Origin: Gemmatimonadaceae bacterium
Lineage (GTDB): Bacteria > Gemmatimonadota > Gemmatimonadetes > Gemmatimonadales > Gemmatimonadaceae
Direction: 5' to 3'
DNA: 64,000 nucleotides
NCBI GenBank assembly: GCA_040882285.1
Contig: JBBEBQ010000006.1
Location: forward strand, 1-64,000
Part shown: positions 13,822 through 22,950 of the stretch, piece by piece
How positions within the stretch are numbered: the stretch's first letter is position 1
How the letters are laid out: each line of letters begins with the position of its first letter
Program-made: the position numbers and the translations under genes
Notes under the pieces: generated by a model
The model's input: the letters and a program-made list of their open reading frames with translations, nothing else
Databases searched by the model: none
Told to the model about the DNA's origin: nothing

Positions 13822-16437
13822 ATGGCGTTCAATACGACGTCGAAGAGAAGGCAGCTGGCCGCGCTCGCAATCATCGCCGCGCAGCTCGCGCTGGCGTGTG
13901 GGGGCGGCGGCGACAAGCTGGACCCGTCGGTTCCCTCGAGCGTCGCGGCTACCTCCACGACCGCGCTGCAGGCGATCGCCGGCTCGTCGGTGGCGGAGAA
14001 GCCCTCCATCATCGTCAAGGACCAGCGCGGCAACCCGATGGCGAACGTGTCCGTCACCTTCGCCGCCGTGCTCGGCGGCGGCACGGTGTCCGGCGCGAGC
14101 CAGACGACCAGCTCCACGGGAATCGCCACCGTAGGCGACTGGGTGCTCGGCGCGACTGCCGGACCCAATGCGTTGACCGCCACCGCGTCCGGCCTGTCGC
14201 CGCTGACGTTCGCCGCGACCGGCGTCGCCGGATCAGCCTCGGCGATCGTCAAGAGCACCGGCGACGGCCAATCGGTGACGGTCGGCAGCGCGGTCCCGAT
14301 CGTCCCATCCGTCATGGTCACCGATGCGAACGGAAATCCCCTCGCCGGCGCAGCCGTTTCTTTCATGATCGGTTCGGGCGGTGGCTCGATCACCGGCTTC
14401 TCGGCCACGACCGGAGCGAACGGAGTCGCGACGCTCGGAAGCTGGACGCTGGGAACGATCGCGGGGCCGAATGCGCTCATGGTCACGTCGGGCTCGCTCC
14501 CGCCTGCCGTTTTCACGGCGACTGCCGTAGCGGACGCGCCGGCCAAGCTGGGGCTCGTCACGCAGCCGGGAACCGCATCGGTCGGGGCGCCGATCACCGC
14601 GGCGCCCGTCGTGCACGTGCAGGACCAGTACGGGAATCTCATCACCACGGCGACGACCAGCGTGACCGCCTCGCTCGCGAGTGGAGAGGGCACGCTCGGT
14701 GGGACCGTCGCCGTGACCGCCGTCGCCGGCGTGGCGACGTTCAGCAACCTCGTGATCAGCGACTTCACCAGCGACGGCACGGCGACGCTGCGCTTCAGCG
14801 CGTCGGGATTGACGCCGGCCGCGTCGAGCGGGCTCACCCTGAACGGGTCGGTGGTGAACCTGACGATCGACGGCGTGCACCTCACCCAGTCCACGCAGAC
14901 GTATCAGGGCTCCGTGCCGCTCATCGCGGGCCGCGCGGGACTGATTCGCGTCTTCGTCAAGGCCTCGAGGGCGAATTCTCTCACCCCGGCCGTCCGAGTG
15001 AGGTTGTATCGCAACGGCAGTCTCGTGCAGACCGAAACGATTGACGCGCCGACGCTGTCGGTACCCACCGCGGTGAACGAGGGCTCGCTCACGTCGTCGT
15101 GGAACGTGGCGGTAGCCGCGAACGTCATGCAGACCGGTCTTTCCATCCTCGCCGACGTGGACCCCTCGGGGACCGTCGCCGAGGGGAACCCGTCCGACAA
15201 TTCGTTCCCTGTCTCCGGCACTCCGGCCGCGCTCGACGTGCGGACGGCAAGCACGCTCAAGGTGACGCTCGTGCCGGTCGTGCAGTCCGGCAACAACTTG
15301 CAGGGCGACGTGACGGAAGCGAACAAGCACGGGTATTTGGAGTTCGCGACGAGGATCTATCCGCTCTCGAGCTACGACGCGGTCGTTCGCGCTCCGTATA
15401 CGTTCATCGGAGCTCTGGCCAACAATTATGGCCCGACCTGGATCGACTTGCTGGCGCAGATAAACGCGTTGCGCGTAAATGAAGGGCTCGACAGGCATTT
15501 CTACGGCGTGATCAAGCCGGACTACATCTCCGGCGGCACGGGCATGGGCTTCCTCGGTATGGCCGCGGCGATCGGCGTGGATTGGTCGTCCCCAATCGAC
15601 GGCTCCACCCTGCGCGCGGTGACCGCCGCGCACGAATGGGGGCACAATTTCAATCGGCTGCACATCGCCTGTGGCGATCCTTCCGGTCCCGACCCGCTCT
15701 ACCCCCACGACCCGAACAGCATCGGCGCGCACGGCTACGACGCAACCTCCGGCGCCTTGCTGCCGCTGCTGAGCTTCGTGGACCTCATGACATACTGCCA
15801 GCCGCGCTGGATCAGCGACTATACGTACAAGGCGGTGATAAACTTCCGGGCGGCGAGTGGCGGAGCCTCCGCCGCGGGCGCGCCCCGACGCTCGCTGCTC
15901 GTCTGGGGACGGATCGGGCCGGACGGAGTCGTGCTCGAGCCGTCGTTCGAGATCGACGCGCGGCCGTCGCTGCCGACGCGCGCGGGTCCGTACAGAATCC
16001 ACGCCACCGACGCGGCCGGTCGCGCGATGTTCAGCTTCTCCTTCGCCGGAAACGAGATCGATCACGCTCCGAATCACCGCCTCTTCGCTTTTGTCGTGCC
16101 GCTTCCGGCCGGGCAGGCGAGACCGGCCGCTATCCGGCTCACCGCCAACGGACGCGAGTCCGTCCGCCGCAGCTCGCTCCTCCCGGGCCCGCTCGGCAAC
16201 GCTCCGATCACTCCCGCGCCGGCGCGGCTCGACCGGATCGGTGGTCCGCGCTCGCGGCTGGAGTGGGACGCGAGGGCCTATCCGATGGCGCTCGTGCGCG
16301 ATCCTGCGACGGGGCAGATCCTGTCGTTCGCCCGCGGCGGCAGGCTCGACATCGCCGTTCCGGGCCAGGAGCTGGACGTCACGTTCTCCGACGGCGTGAA
16401 TTCGACGCGCCAGCGCATTCGGGTCGCGCCGCGATGA
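13822..16437 (+). CDS. Ig-domain lipoprotein with metzincin-like metalloprotease domain
   Basis: 871 residues. The ATG at 13822 gives a lipoprotein signal (KRRQ, hydrophobic core, LALAC lipobox); the frame is open a little further 5'. Residues ~35-340 hold three invasin/Big-like Ig repeats (VKDQRGNPMANVSVTF, VTDANGNPLAGAAVSF, VQDQYGNLITTATTSV). A CARDB-like segment follows (~365-480). A zinc-protease domain carries HEWGHNFNRLH (His604, Glu605, His608, His614) and a Met-turn at Met656 (DLMTYC), the metzincin layout with Asn in place of the usual Gly. The C-terminal ~200 residues are beta-rich. Probably a surface-anchored secreted protease or adhesin. It overlaps the next gene by ATGA. Confidence 0.82.
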   Translation: MAFNTTSKRRQLAALAIIAAQLALACGGGGDKLDPSVPSSVAATSTTALQAIAGSSVAEKPSIIVKDQRGNPMANVSVTFAAVLGGGTVSGASQTTSSTGIATVGDWVLGATAGPNALTATASGLSPLTFAATGVAGSASAIVKSTGDGQSVTVGSAVPIVPSVMVTDANGNPLAGAAVSFMIGSGGGSITGFSATTGANGVATLGSWTLGTIAGPNALMVTSGSLPPAVFTATAVADAPAKLGLVTQPGTASVGAPITAAPVVHVQDQYGNLITTATTSVTASLASGEGTLGGTVAVTAVAGVATFSNLVISDFTSDGTATLRFSASGLTPAASSGLTLNGSVVNLTIDGVHLTQSTQTYQGSVPLIAGRAGLIRVFVKASRANSLTPAVRVRLYRNGSLVQTETIDAPTLSVPTAVNEGSLTSSWNVAVAANVMQTGLSILADVDPSGTVAEGNPSDNSFPVSGTPAALDVRTASTLKVTLVPVVQSGNNLQGDVTEANKHGYLEFATRIYPLSSYDAVVRAPYTFIGALANNYGPTWIDLLAQINALRVNEGLDRHFYGVIKPDYISGGTGMGFLGMAAAIGVDWSSPIDGSTLRAVTAAHEWGHNFNRLHIACGDPSGPDPLYPHDPNSIGAHGYDATSGALLPLLSFVDLMTYCQPRWISDYTYKAVINFRAASGGASAAGAPRRSLLVWGRIGPDGVVLEPSFEIDARPSLPTRAGPYRIHATDAAGRAMFSFSFAGNEIDHAPNHRLFAFVVPLPAGQARPAAIRLTANGRESVRRSSLLPGPLGNAPITPAPARLDRIGGPRSRLEWDARAYPMALVRDPATGQILSFARGGRLDIAVPGQELDVTFSDGVNSTRQRIRVAPR

Positions 16438-16970
16438 CGCGGCCGTTCGAAGGATCGCCGGCGATGAGCCTGCGCGGCGCGGCGGCGCTGGGCGCGCTCG
16501 TGCTGGCCGGGTGCGCGCCCAACGGAGCGGTACCGGATTCTTCGGCCGCGACGCCGAGCGCCGCGCCCGCGTACACGCGCGTGACGCTCGAGCGGAAGCC
16601 CTGTTTCGGGACGTGCCCGGTGTATCGGGTGGCCGTGGCGGAAAACGGCGCCGTCGTATTCGAGGGGCTGCAACACGTGGATTCGATCGGCAGCTTCACC
16701 GGGCGGATAGATGCGCAGCGTGTCGCCGCGCTGGCGCGCCTCTTCGACGAGCACGATTACTTCGCGCTGGACGACAAGTACGCGTACGGCGAGCCGAACT
16801 GTCCGCAGTACGGCACCGACGCGCCGACGGTGATCACGTCTATCACCGTCGGGGGTCGCACGAAGCGAGTCGAGCATGATCTGGGCTGCGCCGGGGTGCC
16901 GCAGCGGCTGTCCGATCTCGAGAGCGGGATCGACGAGCTCGTCGGCACGTCGCGCTGGATACGGAAATGA
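16434..16970 (+). CDS. DUF6438-type lipoprotein
   Basis: 178 residues from ATG 16434, in ATGA overlap with the protease gene. An internal ATG at 16464, preceded by AAGGA, may be the true start since MSLRGAAALGALVLAGC is a compact lipoprotein signal. The mature part contains VTLERKPCFGTCPVYRVAV, the hallmark of DUF6438, followed by YAYGEPNCPQYGTDAP; four cysteines may pair as disulfides. Function unknown. Likely exported and lipid-anchored with its upstream neighbour. It ends 7 bases before the convergent ppc gene. Confidence 0.75.
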   Translation: MTRPFEGSPAMSLRGAAALGALVLAGCAPNGAVPDSSAATPSAAPAYTRVTLERKPCFGTCPVYRVAVAENGAVVFEGLQHVDSIGSFTGRIDAQRVAALARLFDEHDYFALDDKYAYGEPNCPQYGTDAPTVITSITVGGRTKRVEHDLGCAGVPQRLSDLESGIDELVGTSRWIRK

Positions 16971-16977
16971 GGCGCAG

Positions 16978-19776
16978 CTAGCCGGTATTTCTCAGCCCCT
17001 GCGCGATACCGCTCACGGTAGTCGCCAGCGCGGCTTCTACCGTCGGCCGGGCAGCGTCGTCCCGCGGCATCGCTTCCTTCCGGCGCAGCAGCGCGATTTG
17101 CAGCAGCGAGAGCGGGTCCACGTACGGGTTGCGCAGCGCGATCGCCGACTGCAGCACGTCGTTGTCGCGCAGCAGCTCGGCGCTGTCGCGGATTCGCAGC
17201 ACCGCGTCCACCGCGCTCGCGTACTCGCGCTCGAGCTCTGACAACAGCGTGGTGTCGCCGCCGAGGGTGCCGACGTAAGCGCGCGCGATCTCCATGTCGG
17301 CTTTGGCGCACACCATCTCGATCTTGCTCAGCAGGTCGTCGAAGAACGGCCAGCGCGCGGCCATCCGCCGGAGCACGTCCAGCCCGCCGTCCGTGGACGC
17401 GTAATGCGCGAGCGCCGAGCCGGCGCCCAGCCAGCCGGGCAGCATCAGCCGGATCTGCGTCCAGCCGAAGCCCCACGGAATCGCGCGAATCCCGCTGATC
17501 CCGGAGCCGGCCCCGGGGCGGTACGCGGGGCGCGACCCGAACCGCGCGTCGGCCAGCTCGTCGATCGGCGTCGCCGTCCGAAAGAGCGTGAACAGCGCGT
17601 CGTCCTCGTGCACGAACCGCCGGTACACCGCGAGGCCGCGCGCCGCGAGGTCGGTCATGGTTGCGCGGAACTCCGCCATCTCGTCCGCGGTCGCGTCGCC
17701 CGGCGATTCATTGAACTCCTGCATGAGCGCGCCCGTGAGCATCACCTCCATCGTCCGCTCGGCGATCGGGAGCAGCCCGAACTGCTGCGAGATGATCTCG
17801 CCCTGCTCCGTGATTTTGATGCGGCCGTTCACGGTGCCCGGCGGCAGCGCCGCCAGCGCGCGCGCGACCGGCGACCCGCCGCCGCGGCCGACGCTCCCGC
17901 CGCGTCCATGAAAGAGCCGCAGTTCCACGCCCGCCTCGCGAAACACCGCGGCCAGCGACTCCTGCACCTGGTACAGCGCCCACGACGACGCGAGGATCCC
18001 GGCGTCCTTGCCCGAGTCCGAGTAGCCGATCATCACCTCCTGCCGCTCGCCGCGCGCGGCGAGCTGCCGGCGATACACCGGGTCGGCCAGCAGCGCGCGC
18101 ATGATCGCGGGCGCGCGCTCGAGATCGGCGAGCGTCTCGAACAACGGCACGACGTCGAGCCGCGATTCGGGCGGCTCGGCGGCCAGATCGGCGAGCCCCG
18201 TCTCCCGCGCGAGCAGCAGCACGCGCAGCAGGTCGTCGGGCTCCGTCGTCATGGACACGACGTAGGTGCTCGCGGCCGCTTCGCCCAGCTCATCCTGGAT
18301 GTCGCGCACCGCGCGAAACGTCTCGAGCACGCGCCGCGTATCGTCCGACACCTCGAGGTGCTGATTCACCAGCGGTCGCCGGCCCGTCAGCTCGGCGCGC
18401 AGCGCGTCCCCCGCGAGCGGAGGCACGCTCAGCAAAGCGGCGAGATCGTCCACCGCGGCGCGGTGTACGTCGGCGTGATCGCGTACGTCCATGAGGTAGC
18501 CGTGCAGTCCGTGCGCGCGGACCATGGCCAGCAGCGGGTCGATCGTCACGCGTCGGGCGTGCTCCGCTCCGGCCGCGACGAGATTCTCGCGCACGAGCAG
18601 GAGGTCCCGCTCCAGCCCGGCGGCGTCGGGGTACGCCGCGGGCTCGTCGGTGGCCCGCCCGGCGTCGCGCGCGGCGGTCAGCCGCCTGGTCGCCTTCACG
18701 CGCGCGGCCATGAGCGAGAGCTTGAGCCGGAGCGGCTCGTCGGCGTTGCGCGCGCGGTTCGCCTCATACACCTGCGGGAGGAGCTCGCTGTCCGATTCGA
18801 TGGACGCGCGCATCGCGGCCGTGGGCGGCGCGATCGTGGCGGAGACGGACAGCCGCTCCACCAGATCCGCGAGCGCCGCGGCGTAACGCCCGAGCATCGC
18901 GTAGCTGGCGCGGCGCGCCGTCGCGATAGTCACGTCGGGAGTGACGAACGGATTGCCGTCCCGGTCGCCGCCGACCCAGTTGCCTATCCGCAGGGGGACG
19001 ATCTCGCGCACGGCTTCGCCGCTGGCTTCGAGCTCGTCCTCGAACGCGCGCAGCAACGCCTCGCGCGCGCGCATCGCGGCGTCGAGCAGGCTCGTCTCGA
19101 GGTACCAGAGCACCGTGCTCACTTCGTCCCGCACGGTGGGGCGGTCCTGCCGCACTTCGGCGGTGATCCACAGCAGCTCGACTTCACCGTCGAGCGCTTC
19201 GTCGATCGCGCGCCGCTCCCCGTGCGGAGCTCCGTCGCGCGCGAGCAGCAGCTCCGCCACCCGCGCCTGGAGCGCGAGCAGCGTGCGCCGCGTCGACTCC
19301 GTGGGATGCGCGGTGAGCACGGGGCGAACGTCCAGCCCGGACATCGCCCTGGCGACCGCCGCCGCGTCGTGGCCGCGGTTCCGCAGCTCCCGCATCGCCC
19401 ACCGCGCGGACGCGCTCTGCGGCTCCGCGTCCTCGACGCTCCGGTACGCGCGCGCGCGCCGGACACGGTGGACCTGCTCGGCCGTGTTGATGAGGAGGAA
19501 GAACAAGGTGAACGCGCGCGCCGTGACCGCGGCGTGCTCGAGCGGCAGCGCATCCACCCGGGCCAGGAGCGCGGCGAGCGATGGCGCGCCCGCTTCACCG
19601 CGGCGCCTGGCGCGGCACGCCTGCCGAAGCGACTCCACCGTCTCGAACGCGGCCTCGCCCTCCAGCCGGCGGATGACGTTGCCGAGTGAGGCGGCGAGCC
19701 GGCGCACGTCCTCGTGCAGCGGGACGTCCTCGGCGCGGACATCGGCTTCAGCCGGAGCCGCGGCCGCTTGCTTCAA
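16978..19776 (-). CDS. ppc: Phosphoenolpyruvate carboxylase
   Basis: 932 residues, the usual length. It carboxylates phosphoenolpyruvate with bicarbonate to oxaloacetate, refilling the TCA cycle. Diagnostic segments are VLTAHPTEST with the catalytic His near residue 155, GNWVGGDRDGNPFVT, the FHGRGGSVGRGGG loop, and GYSDSGKDAGILAS; the C-terminus ends LRNTG as expected. Transcribed alone on the minus strand, with no operon partner visible. Confidence 0.97.
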   Translation of the reverse strand: MKQAAAAPAEADVRAEDVPLHEDVRRLAASLGNVIRRLEGEAAFETVESLRQACRARRRGEAGAPSLAALLARVDALPLEHAAVTARAFTLFFLLINTAEQVHRVRRARAYRSVEDAEPQSASARWAMRELRNRGHDAAAVARAMSGLDVRPVLTAHPTESTRRTLLALQARVAELLLARDGAPHGERRAIDEALDGEVELLWITAEVRQDRPTVRDEVSTVLWYLETSLLDAAMRAREALLRAFEDELEASGEAVREIVPLRIGNWVGGDRDGNPFVTPDVTIATARRASYAMLGRYAAALADLVERLSVSATIAPPTAAMRASIESDSELLPQVYEANRARNADEPLRLKLSLMAARVKATRRLTAARDAGRATDEPAAYPDAAGLERDLLLVRENLVAAGAEHARRVTIDPLLAMVRAHGLHGYLMDVRDHADVHRAAVDDLAALLSVPPLAGDALRAELTGRRPLVNQHLEVSDDTRRVLETFRAVRDIQDELGEAAASTYVVSMTTEPDDLLRVLLLARETGLADLAAEPPESRLDVVPLFETLADLERAPAIMRALLADPVYRRQLAARGERQEVMIGYSDSGKDAGILASSWALYQVQESLAAVFREAGVELRLFHGRGGSVGRGGGSPVARALAALPPGTVNGRIKITEQGEIISQQFGLLPIAERTMEVMLTGALMQEFNESPGDATADEMAEFRATMTDLAARGLAVYRRFVHEDDALFTLFRTATPIDELADARFGSRPAYRPGAGSGISGIRAIPWGFGWTQIRLMLPGWLGAGSALAHYASTDGGLDVLRRMAARWPFFDDLLSKIEMVCAKADMEIARAYVGTLGGDTTLLSELEREYASAVDAVLRIRDSAELLRDNDVLQSAIALRNPYVDPLSLLQIALLRRKEAMPRDDAARPTVEAALATTVSGIAQGLRNTG

Positions 19777-20055
19777 GGAGTGGTCACCAGAACGAGCCGT
19801 GTCTTCATCGAGTCATTGTCGTAGGGTCTCCCCGATGACGAAAACCGGGTTCAACGCGGAATACTACCGCCGGCACTACGAAAATCGGTCCACCGCGGTC
19901 GTGACTCCGGCGCGGCGGCGCGCGGAAGGGAGGTTCGTGCTCTCGTTCTGCGGGAGGTTCACGTCGAATAAAGCCCTTTTGCGAGGACATTCGGCCTGCG
20001 CGGGCGGCTCTGGCACCGTGTTTGACAGCGTACGGAGGCGGAGGCTGGCCCACCC
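19777..20055. other. Intergenic region between ppc and the next gene
   Basis: Divergent intergenic stretch of 279 bases that should contain promoters for both genes. I see no clear -35/-10 pair and no gene with a ribosome-binding site. Confidence 0.5.
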
Positions 20056-20400
20056 ATGCCCTACAGGACGTTCGCGGACGAGGCAGGAAGAAGCTGGGAG
20101 ATCTGGGACGTGCGGCCCGAGCGGATCGAGCGGCGCGATGGGGAGCGCCGCCAGGAGCGGCCCACTCCGTGGACGGGACTCGAGCGTCGGGTGGGGGAGG
20201 ATCGCCGGCGGAAGGGCGAAGCTCGCCTGCACCTGAGTTACCCGCTCTGCGAGGGTTGGCTCGTGTTCAAGTCGGATCACGAGAAGCGGCGGCTGTCGCC
20301 GATCTTGGCGAACTGGGAGACCTTGCGCGGGCCGGGCCTCCGCGCCCTCTGGGAGAAGGCCGAAGTCATCAGCACCAGCATCAGAGTGCAGTCGGCCTAG
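20056..20400 (+). CDS. Small hypothetical protein, basic
   Basis: 114 residues starting MPYRTFADEAGRSWEIWDVR. The middle is rich in Arg and Glu (RIERRDGERRQERP, RRVGEDRRRKGE), and the C-terminal half has LSYPLCEGWLVFKSD followed by a short helix. No known domain recognised. Proteins of this general look occur in Gemmatimonadota as I recall, but I cannot name a family. Its stop codon lies within one arm of a perfect palindrome shared with the convergent neighbour. Confidence 0.65.
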   Translation: MPYRTFADEAGRSWEIWDVRPERIERRDGERRQERPTPWTGLERRVGEDRRRKGEARLHLSYPLCEGWLVFKSDHEKRRLSPILANWETLRGPGLRALWEKAEVISTSIRVQSA

Positions 20401-20430
20401 CGCGCGACCACGCTCCCCGGCCGCGCTAGG
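20396..20430. terminator. Bidirectional hairpin using both genes' stop codons
   Basis: CCTAGCGCG (20396-20404) and CGCGCTAGG (20422-20430) are perfect 9-bp arms around a 17-base loop. The UAG stops of both convergent genes lie inside the arms. No T-run follows, so termination may be Rho-assisted, or the hairpin may act as a 3'-end stabiliser. Confidence 0.55.
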
Positions 20431-20923
20431 AGATCTCGCGACTCGCGGCGGGCAGCTTGTGCTGTTCGGACAGCAGCTTGGTGGTGAAGCGCTGCCCCTC
20501 GGAGATCCGCTCGACTTCGACGGCGATCGCCTCGACTGCCTGGTTGAGCTGCGCGAGCTGGGCCGTCATCTCCGCCGGCACCTTCGGGGCGTGACCGGCG
20601 CGGTCGATACGCCGGGCAATGGCGCGAGCTATTGGAAAGCCGATGGTGATCATGACGAGCATGAACATCGCGGCGATCGCCACTTCCTGCACGCGAGGTG
20701 GGATGTCCTCCGGAATTCCCCAGGAGGGCGGCACCTGCGTGGTCGCGACTCCCGGAGCGGCAGGGGCGACGACCGTGATTCGGCCGGCCTCGTCCTGCGC
20801 GATGCGCGCATTTTCGATCGTCTGCTGGATCTGCTCGCGGAGCTGCTCTCGATCGATTGTTCGCTGCGTGGGTGCGGCCTGCATGTAGGTCTCGGCGTGT
20901 GGGTATCCGAACTGGTATGACAC
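20426..20923 (-). CDS. Single-pass membrane protein with C-terminal coiled coil
   Basis: 165 residues. A Gln-rich N-terminal part (~20-45) is helical, then one membrane span (VAIAAMFMLVMITIGFPIAR, ~80-100) is followed by a basic RRIDRAGHAPK and a coiled-coil segment (MTAQLAQLNQAVEAIAVEVE). Start could be residue 1 or the internal Met14. No family recognised. Topology suggests a cytoplasmic or periplasmic coiled coil tethered to the inner membrane. Convergent with the preceding gene through a shared palindrome. Confidence 0.65.
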   Translation of the reverse strand: MSYQFGYPHAETYMQAAPTQRTIDREQLREQIQQTIENARIAQDEAGRITVVAPAAPGVATTQVPPSWGIPEDIPPRVQEVAIAAMFMLVMITIGFPIARAIARRIDRAGHAPKVPAEMTAQLAQLNQAVEAIAVEVERISEGQRFTTKLLSEQHKLPAASREIS

Positions 20924-20998
20924 TCCCTACGTCGTGGGAGTGAGCCCCGTTTCACGACTAATTTGCCGCGTGGTGGGCGCATCGCGTAATATCGGGCC

Positions 20999-21703
20999 GT
21001 GAGCAAAGCCGATTTTTCGGGAAAGACCGTCGTCCTCACCGGCGTCGGCCGCGCCGGCCAGGTCGGTGAAATCGTGGCCAGGGCGTTCGCCGACGCCGGC
21101 GCGCGGATGGCGCTGATCGACCGGGACGACCAGGTGAAGGCGCGGGCGGCCGAGCTCGGCGGCAACGCGTCCGCCCACGTCTGCGATCTCACGAACGCGG
21201 ACGAGGTCGCCGCCACGGCGCGGCAAATCGAAGCGGATAGCGGCGGATCGATAGCCGCGCTCGTCAATCTCGCGGGCGGCTTCGGCATGAGCGGCCCGGT
21301 CGCCGACAGCGACCCCGCCGTTCTGCACAAGCAGATCGCGATCAACCTCACCACGGCCTATCTCGCGACGCGCGCCTTCCTCCCGCTGCTGCGCAAGGGA
21401 AAAGGCGCGATCGTGTATTTCGCGTCGGCCTCCGTTCTCCCCGACGGCGCGTCGAAGAACATCAGCGGGTACGCGGCGGCGAAAGCGGGCGTGCTCGCGC
21501 TCATGCGATCCGTCGCCGCCGAGGAGCTTGGCGCGGTGCGGGCGAACGCGCTCGCGCCCACGCAGATAAGGACCGCCGAGAACGTCGCCGCGATGGGCGC
21601 GGACGCCGCGTACGTCGAGCGCGAGGCCGTCGCCGAGGCCGTGCTCTTCCTCTGCTCGAGCGCGAGCCGCAACGTCACCGGACAGGCGATCAAGCTCCAG
21701 TGA
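20999..21703 (+). CDS. Short-chain dehydrogenase/reductase
   Basis: 234 residues from GTG 20999. A Rossmann fold with the nucleotide loop TGVGRAGQVG (~14-23) and the catalytic YxxxK as YAAAK (~158-162), with the active-site Ser in FASASVL. It oxidises or reduces an unknown substrate with NAD(P). The sequence ends FLCSSASRNVTGQAIKLQ, the standard SDR C-terminus. First gene of a four-gene overlapping run with two transporters and a beta-lactamase-like enzyme; its stop overlaps the next GTG start. Confidence 0.9.
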   Translation: MSKADFSGKTVVLTGVGRAGQVGEIVARAFADAGARMALIDRDDQVKARAAELGGNASAHVCDLTNADEVAATARQIEADSGGSIAALVNLAGGFGMSGPVADSDPAVLHKQIAINLTTAYLATRAFLPLLRKGKGAIVYFASASVLPDGASKNISGYAAAKAGVLALMRSVAAEELGAVRANALAPTQIRTAENVAAMGADAAYVEREAVAEAVLFLCSSASRNVTGQAIKLQ

Positions 21704-22950
21704 ACAAGTCGCTCGCGCTGATCCTTGCTCTGATCGCGGGCCTGGCAATCGGCGCGCTGCTCCGCGCGTACGATCCGGCGCTGGCCGATTCCGCGATCGC
21801 GCTGGCCGACCCGGTGGGGACGCTCTGGGTCAACGCGATCCGGATGACGGTGATTCCGCTGGTCGTGTCCACCGTCCTCGCGGCGCTGCTCGCGCCGGGG
21901 TCGCGCGCGCTGTTCGCCCAGCTCGGCTGGCGCGCCGCCGCGCTGCTCGGGGTGCTGGCGCTCGTGCTTTCGTCGGTGTCCGTGCTTGCGGCGGGGTCCG
22001 CGTTCGCGTGGCTGCCGCTGGACGACGCGCGCGCCGCGGCGTCCGGGCTCGCCACCACCGGGCTGGCCGCGGAGGTGCCGGGCATCGGGGAATGGCTCGT
22101 CAGTCTCATACCCGTAAATCCGGTGAAGGCCGCCGCCGACGGCGCGATGCTCCCGCTGTTGATCTTCACGATCTCGTTCGGACTCGCCGCCACGACCCTC
22201 GCTGAAGCGGGTCGCGAGCGGCTGCGCGAGCTGACCGTCGCCATCTCCGACACGATGCTGCGCATCGTCGAGTTCGTGCTCCTGCTCGCGCCGGTCGGTG
22301 TGTTCGCGCTGTCCCTCGTGTTGGCCGCGCGGCTCGGCGCGAGCGCGGTCGGCGCGCTCGGCGTCTTCGTGGCCGTGGTTGTCGTGCTGTGCGTGCTGAC
22401 CATCGCCGCCTTTTATCCGCTCGTGGCGGTCGCCTCCACGACGAGGGTGCGCGATTTCGCCGCGGCCTCCACCGCCGGACAGGCGCTTGCCTTCAGCGCG
22501 CGCTCGTCGCTGGCCGCGCTGCCGGCGATGCTGGAGGGCGCCAGGGAGCGGCTCGCGGTGCACCGCGATCTCCCCGGTTTCTTTCTGCCGATCTCGGCTT
22601 CGATCTTCCGCCCCGGAAGCGCCGTGGCGATTCCCGCCGGCGCCATCTTCGTGGCGCGGCTGTACGGCGTCGACCTCGGCGCCGCCGACCTCATTACGAT
22701 CGCGGTGACTTCCGCGCTGCTCACGTTCAGCGTGCCGTCCATTCCGGGAGGAACGATTCTCATCATGGCGCCGGTTCTCGCGGCCGTCGGAATCCCGGTT
22801 GCGGGTATCGGCGTGCTGCTCGCTCTCGATGCCATCCCCGACATGTTTCGCACAACCACGAACGTGACCGGTCACATGGCGGCCGTCACGATACTGGACC
22901 GGTGGGCCGGTGACGCCGCGCTCCCCGAACCGGCTGCCGGCCATGAGTGA
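21700..22950 (+). CDS. Dicarboxylate/amino acid:cation symporter (DAACS)
   Basis: 416 residues with about eight hydrophobic segments and re-entrant loops. Recognised by NAIRMTVIPLVVSTVLAAL early on, a serine-rich hairpin (AFSARSSLAALPAMLEG), and the TTNVTGHMAAVTI segment near the C-terminus that binds substrate and sodium in GltPh relatives. It imports acidic amino acids or C4-dicarboxylates across the inner membrane. The start GTG 21700 overlaps the SDR stop. Confidence 0.9.
   Translation: MNKSLALILALIAGLAIGALLRAYDPALADSAIALADPVGTLWVNAIRMTVIPLVVSTVLAALLAPGSRALFAQLGWRAAALLGVLALVLSSVSVLAAGSAFAWLPLDDARAAASGLATTGLAAEVPGIGEWLVSLIPVNPVKAAADGAMLPLLIFTISFGLAATTLAEAGRERLRELTVAISDTMLRIVEFVLLLAPVGVFALSLVLAARLGASAVGALGVFVAVVVVLCVLTIAAFYPLVAVASTTRVRDFAAASTAGQALAFSARSSLAALPAMLEGARERLAVHRDLPGFFLPISASIFRPGSAVAIPAGAIFVARLYGVDLGAADLITIAVTSALLTFSVPSIPGGTILIMAPVLAAVGIPVAGIGVLLALDAIPDMFRTTTNVTGHMAAVTILDRWAGDAALPEPAAGHE

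Noticed and set aside
14233-16077. Long antisense open frame under the protease gene
   Set aside because: Arg/Gly/Val-rich translation typical of high-GC antisense frames; the sense frame has clear domains. The same holds for the long antisense frames under ppc, mutL, groEL and bshA.
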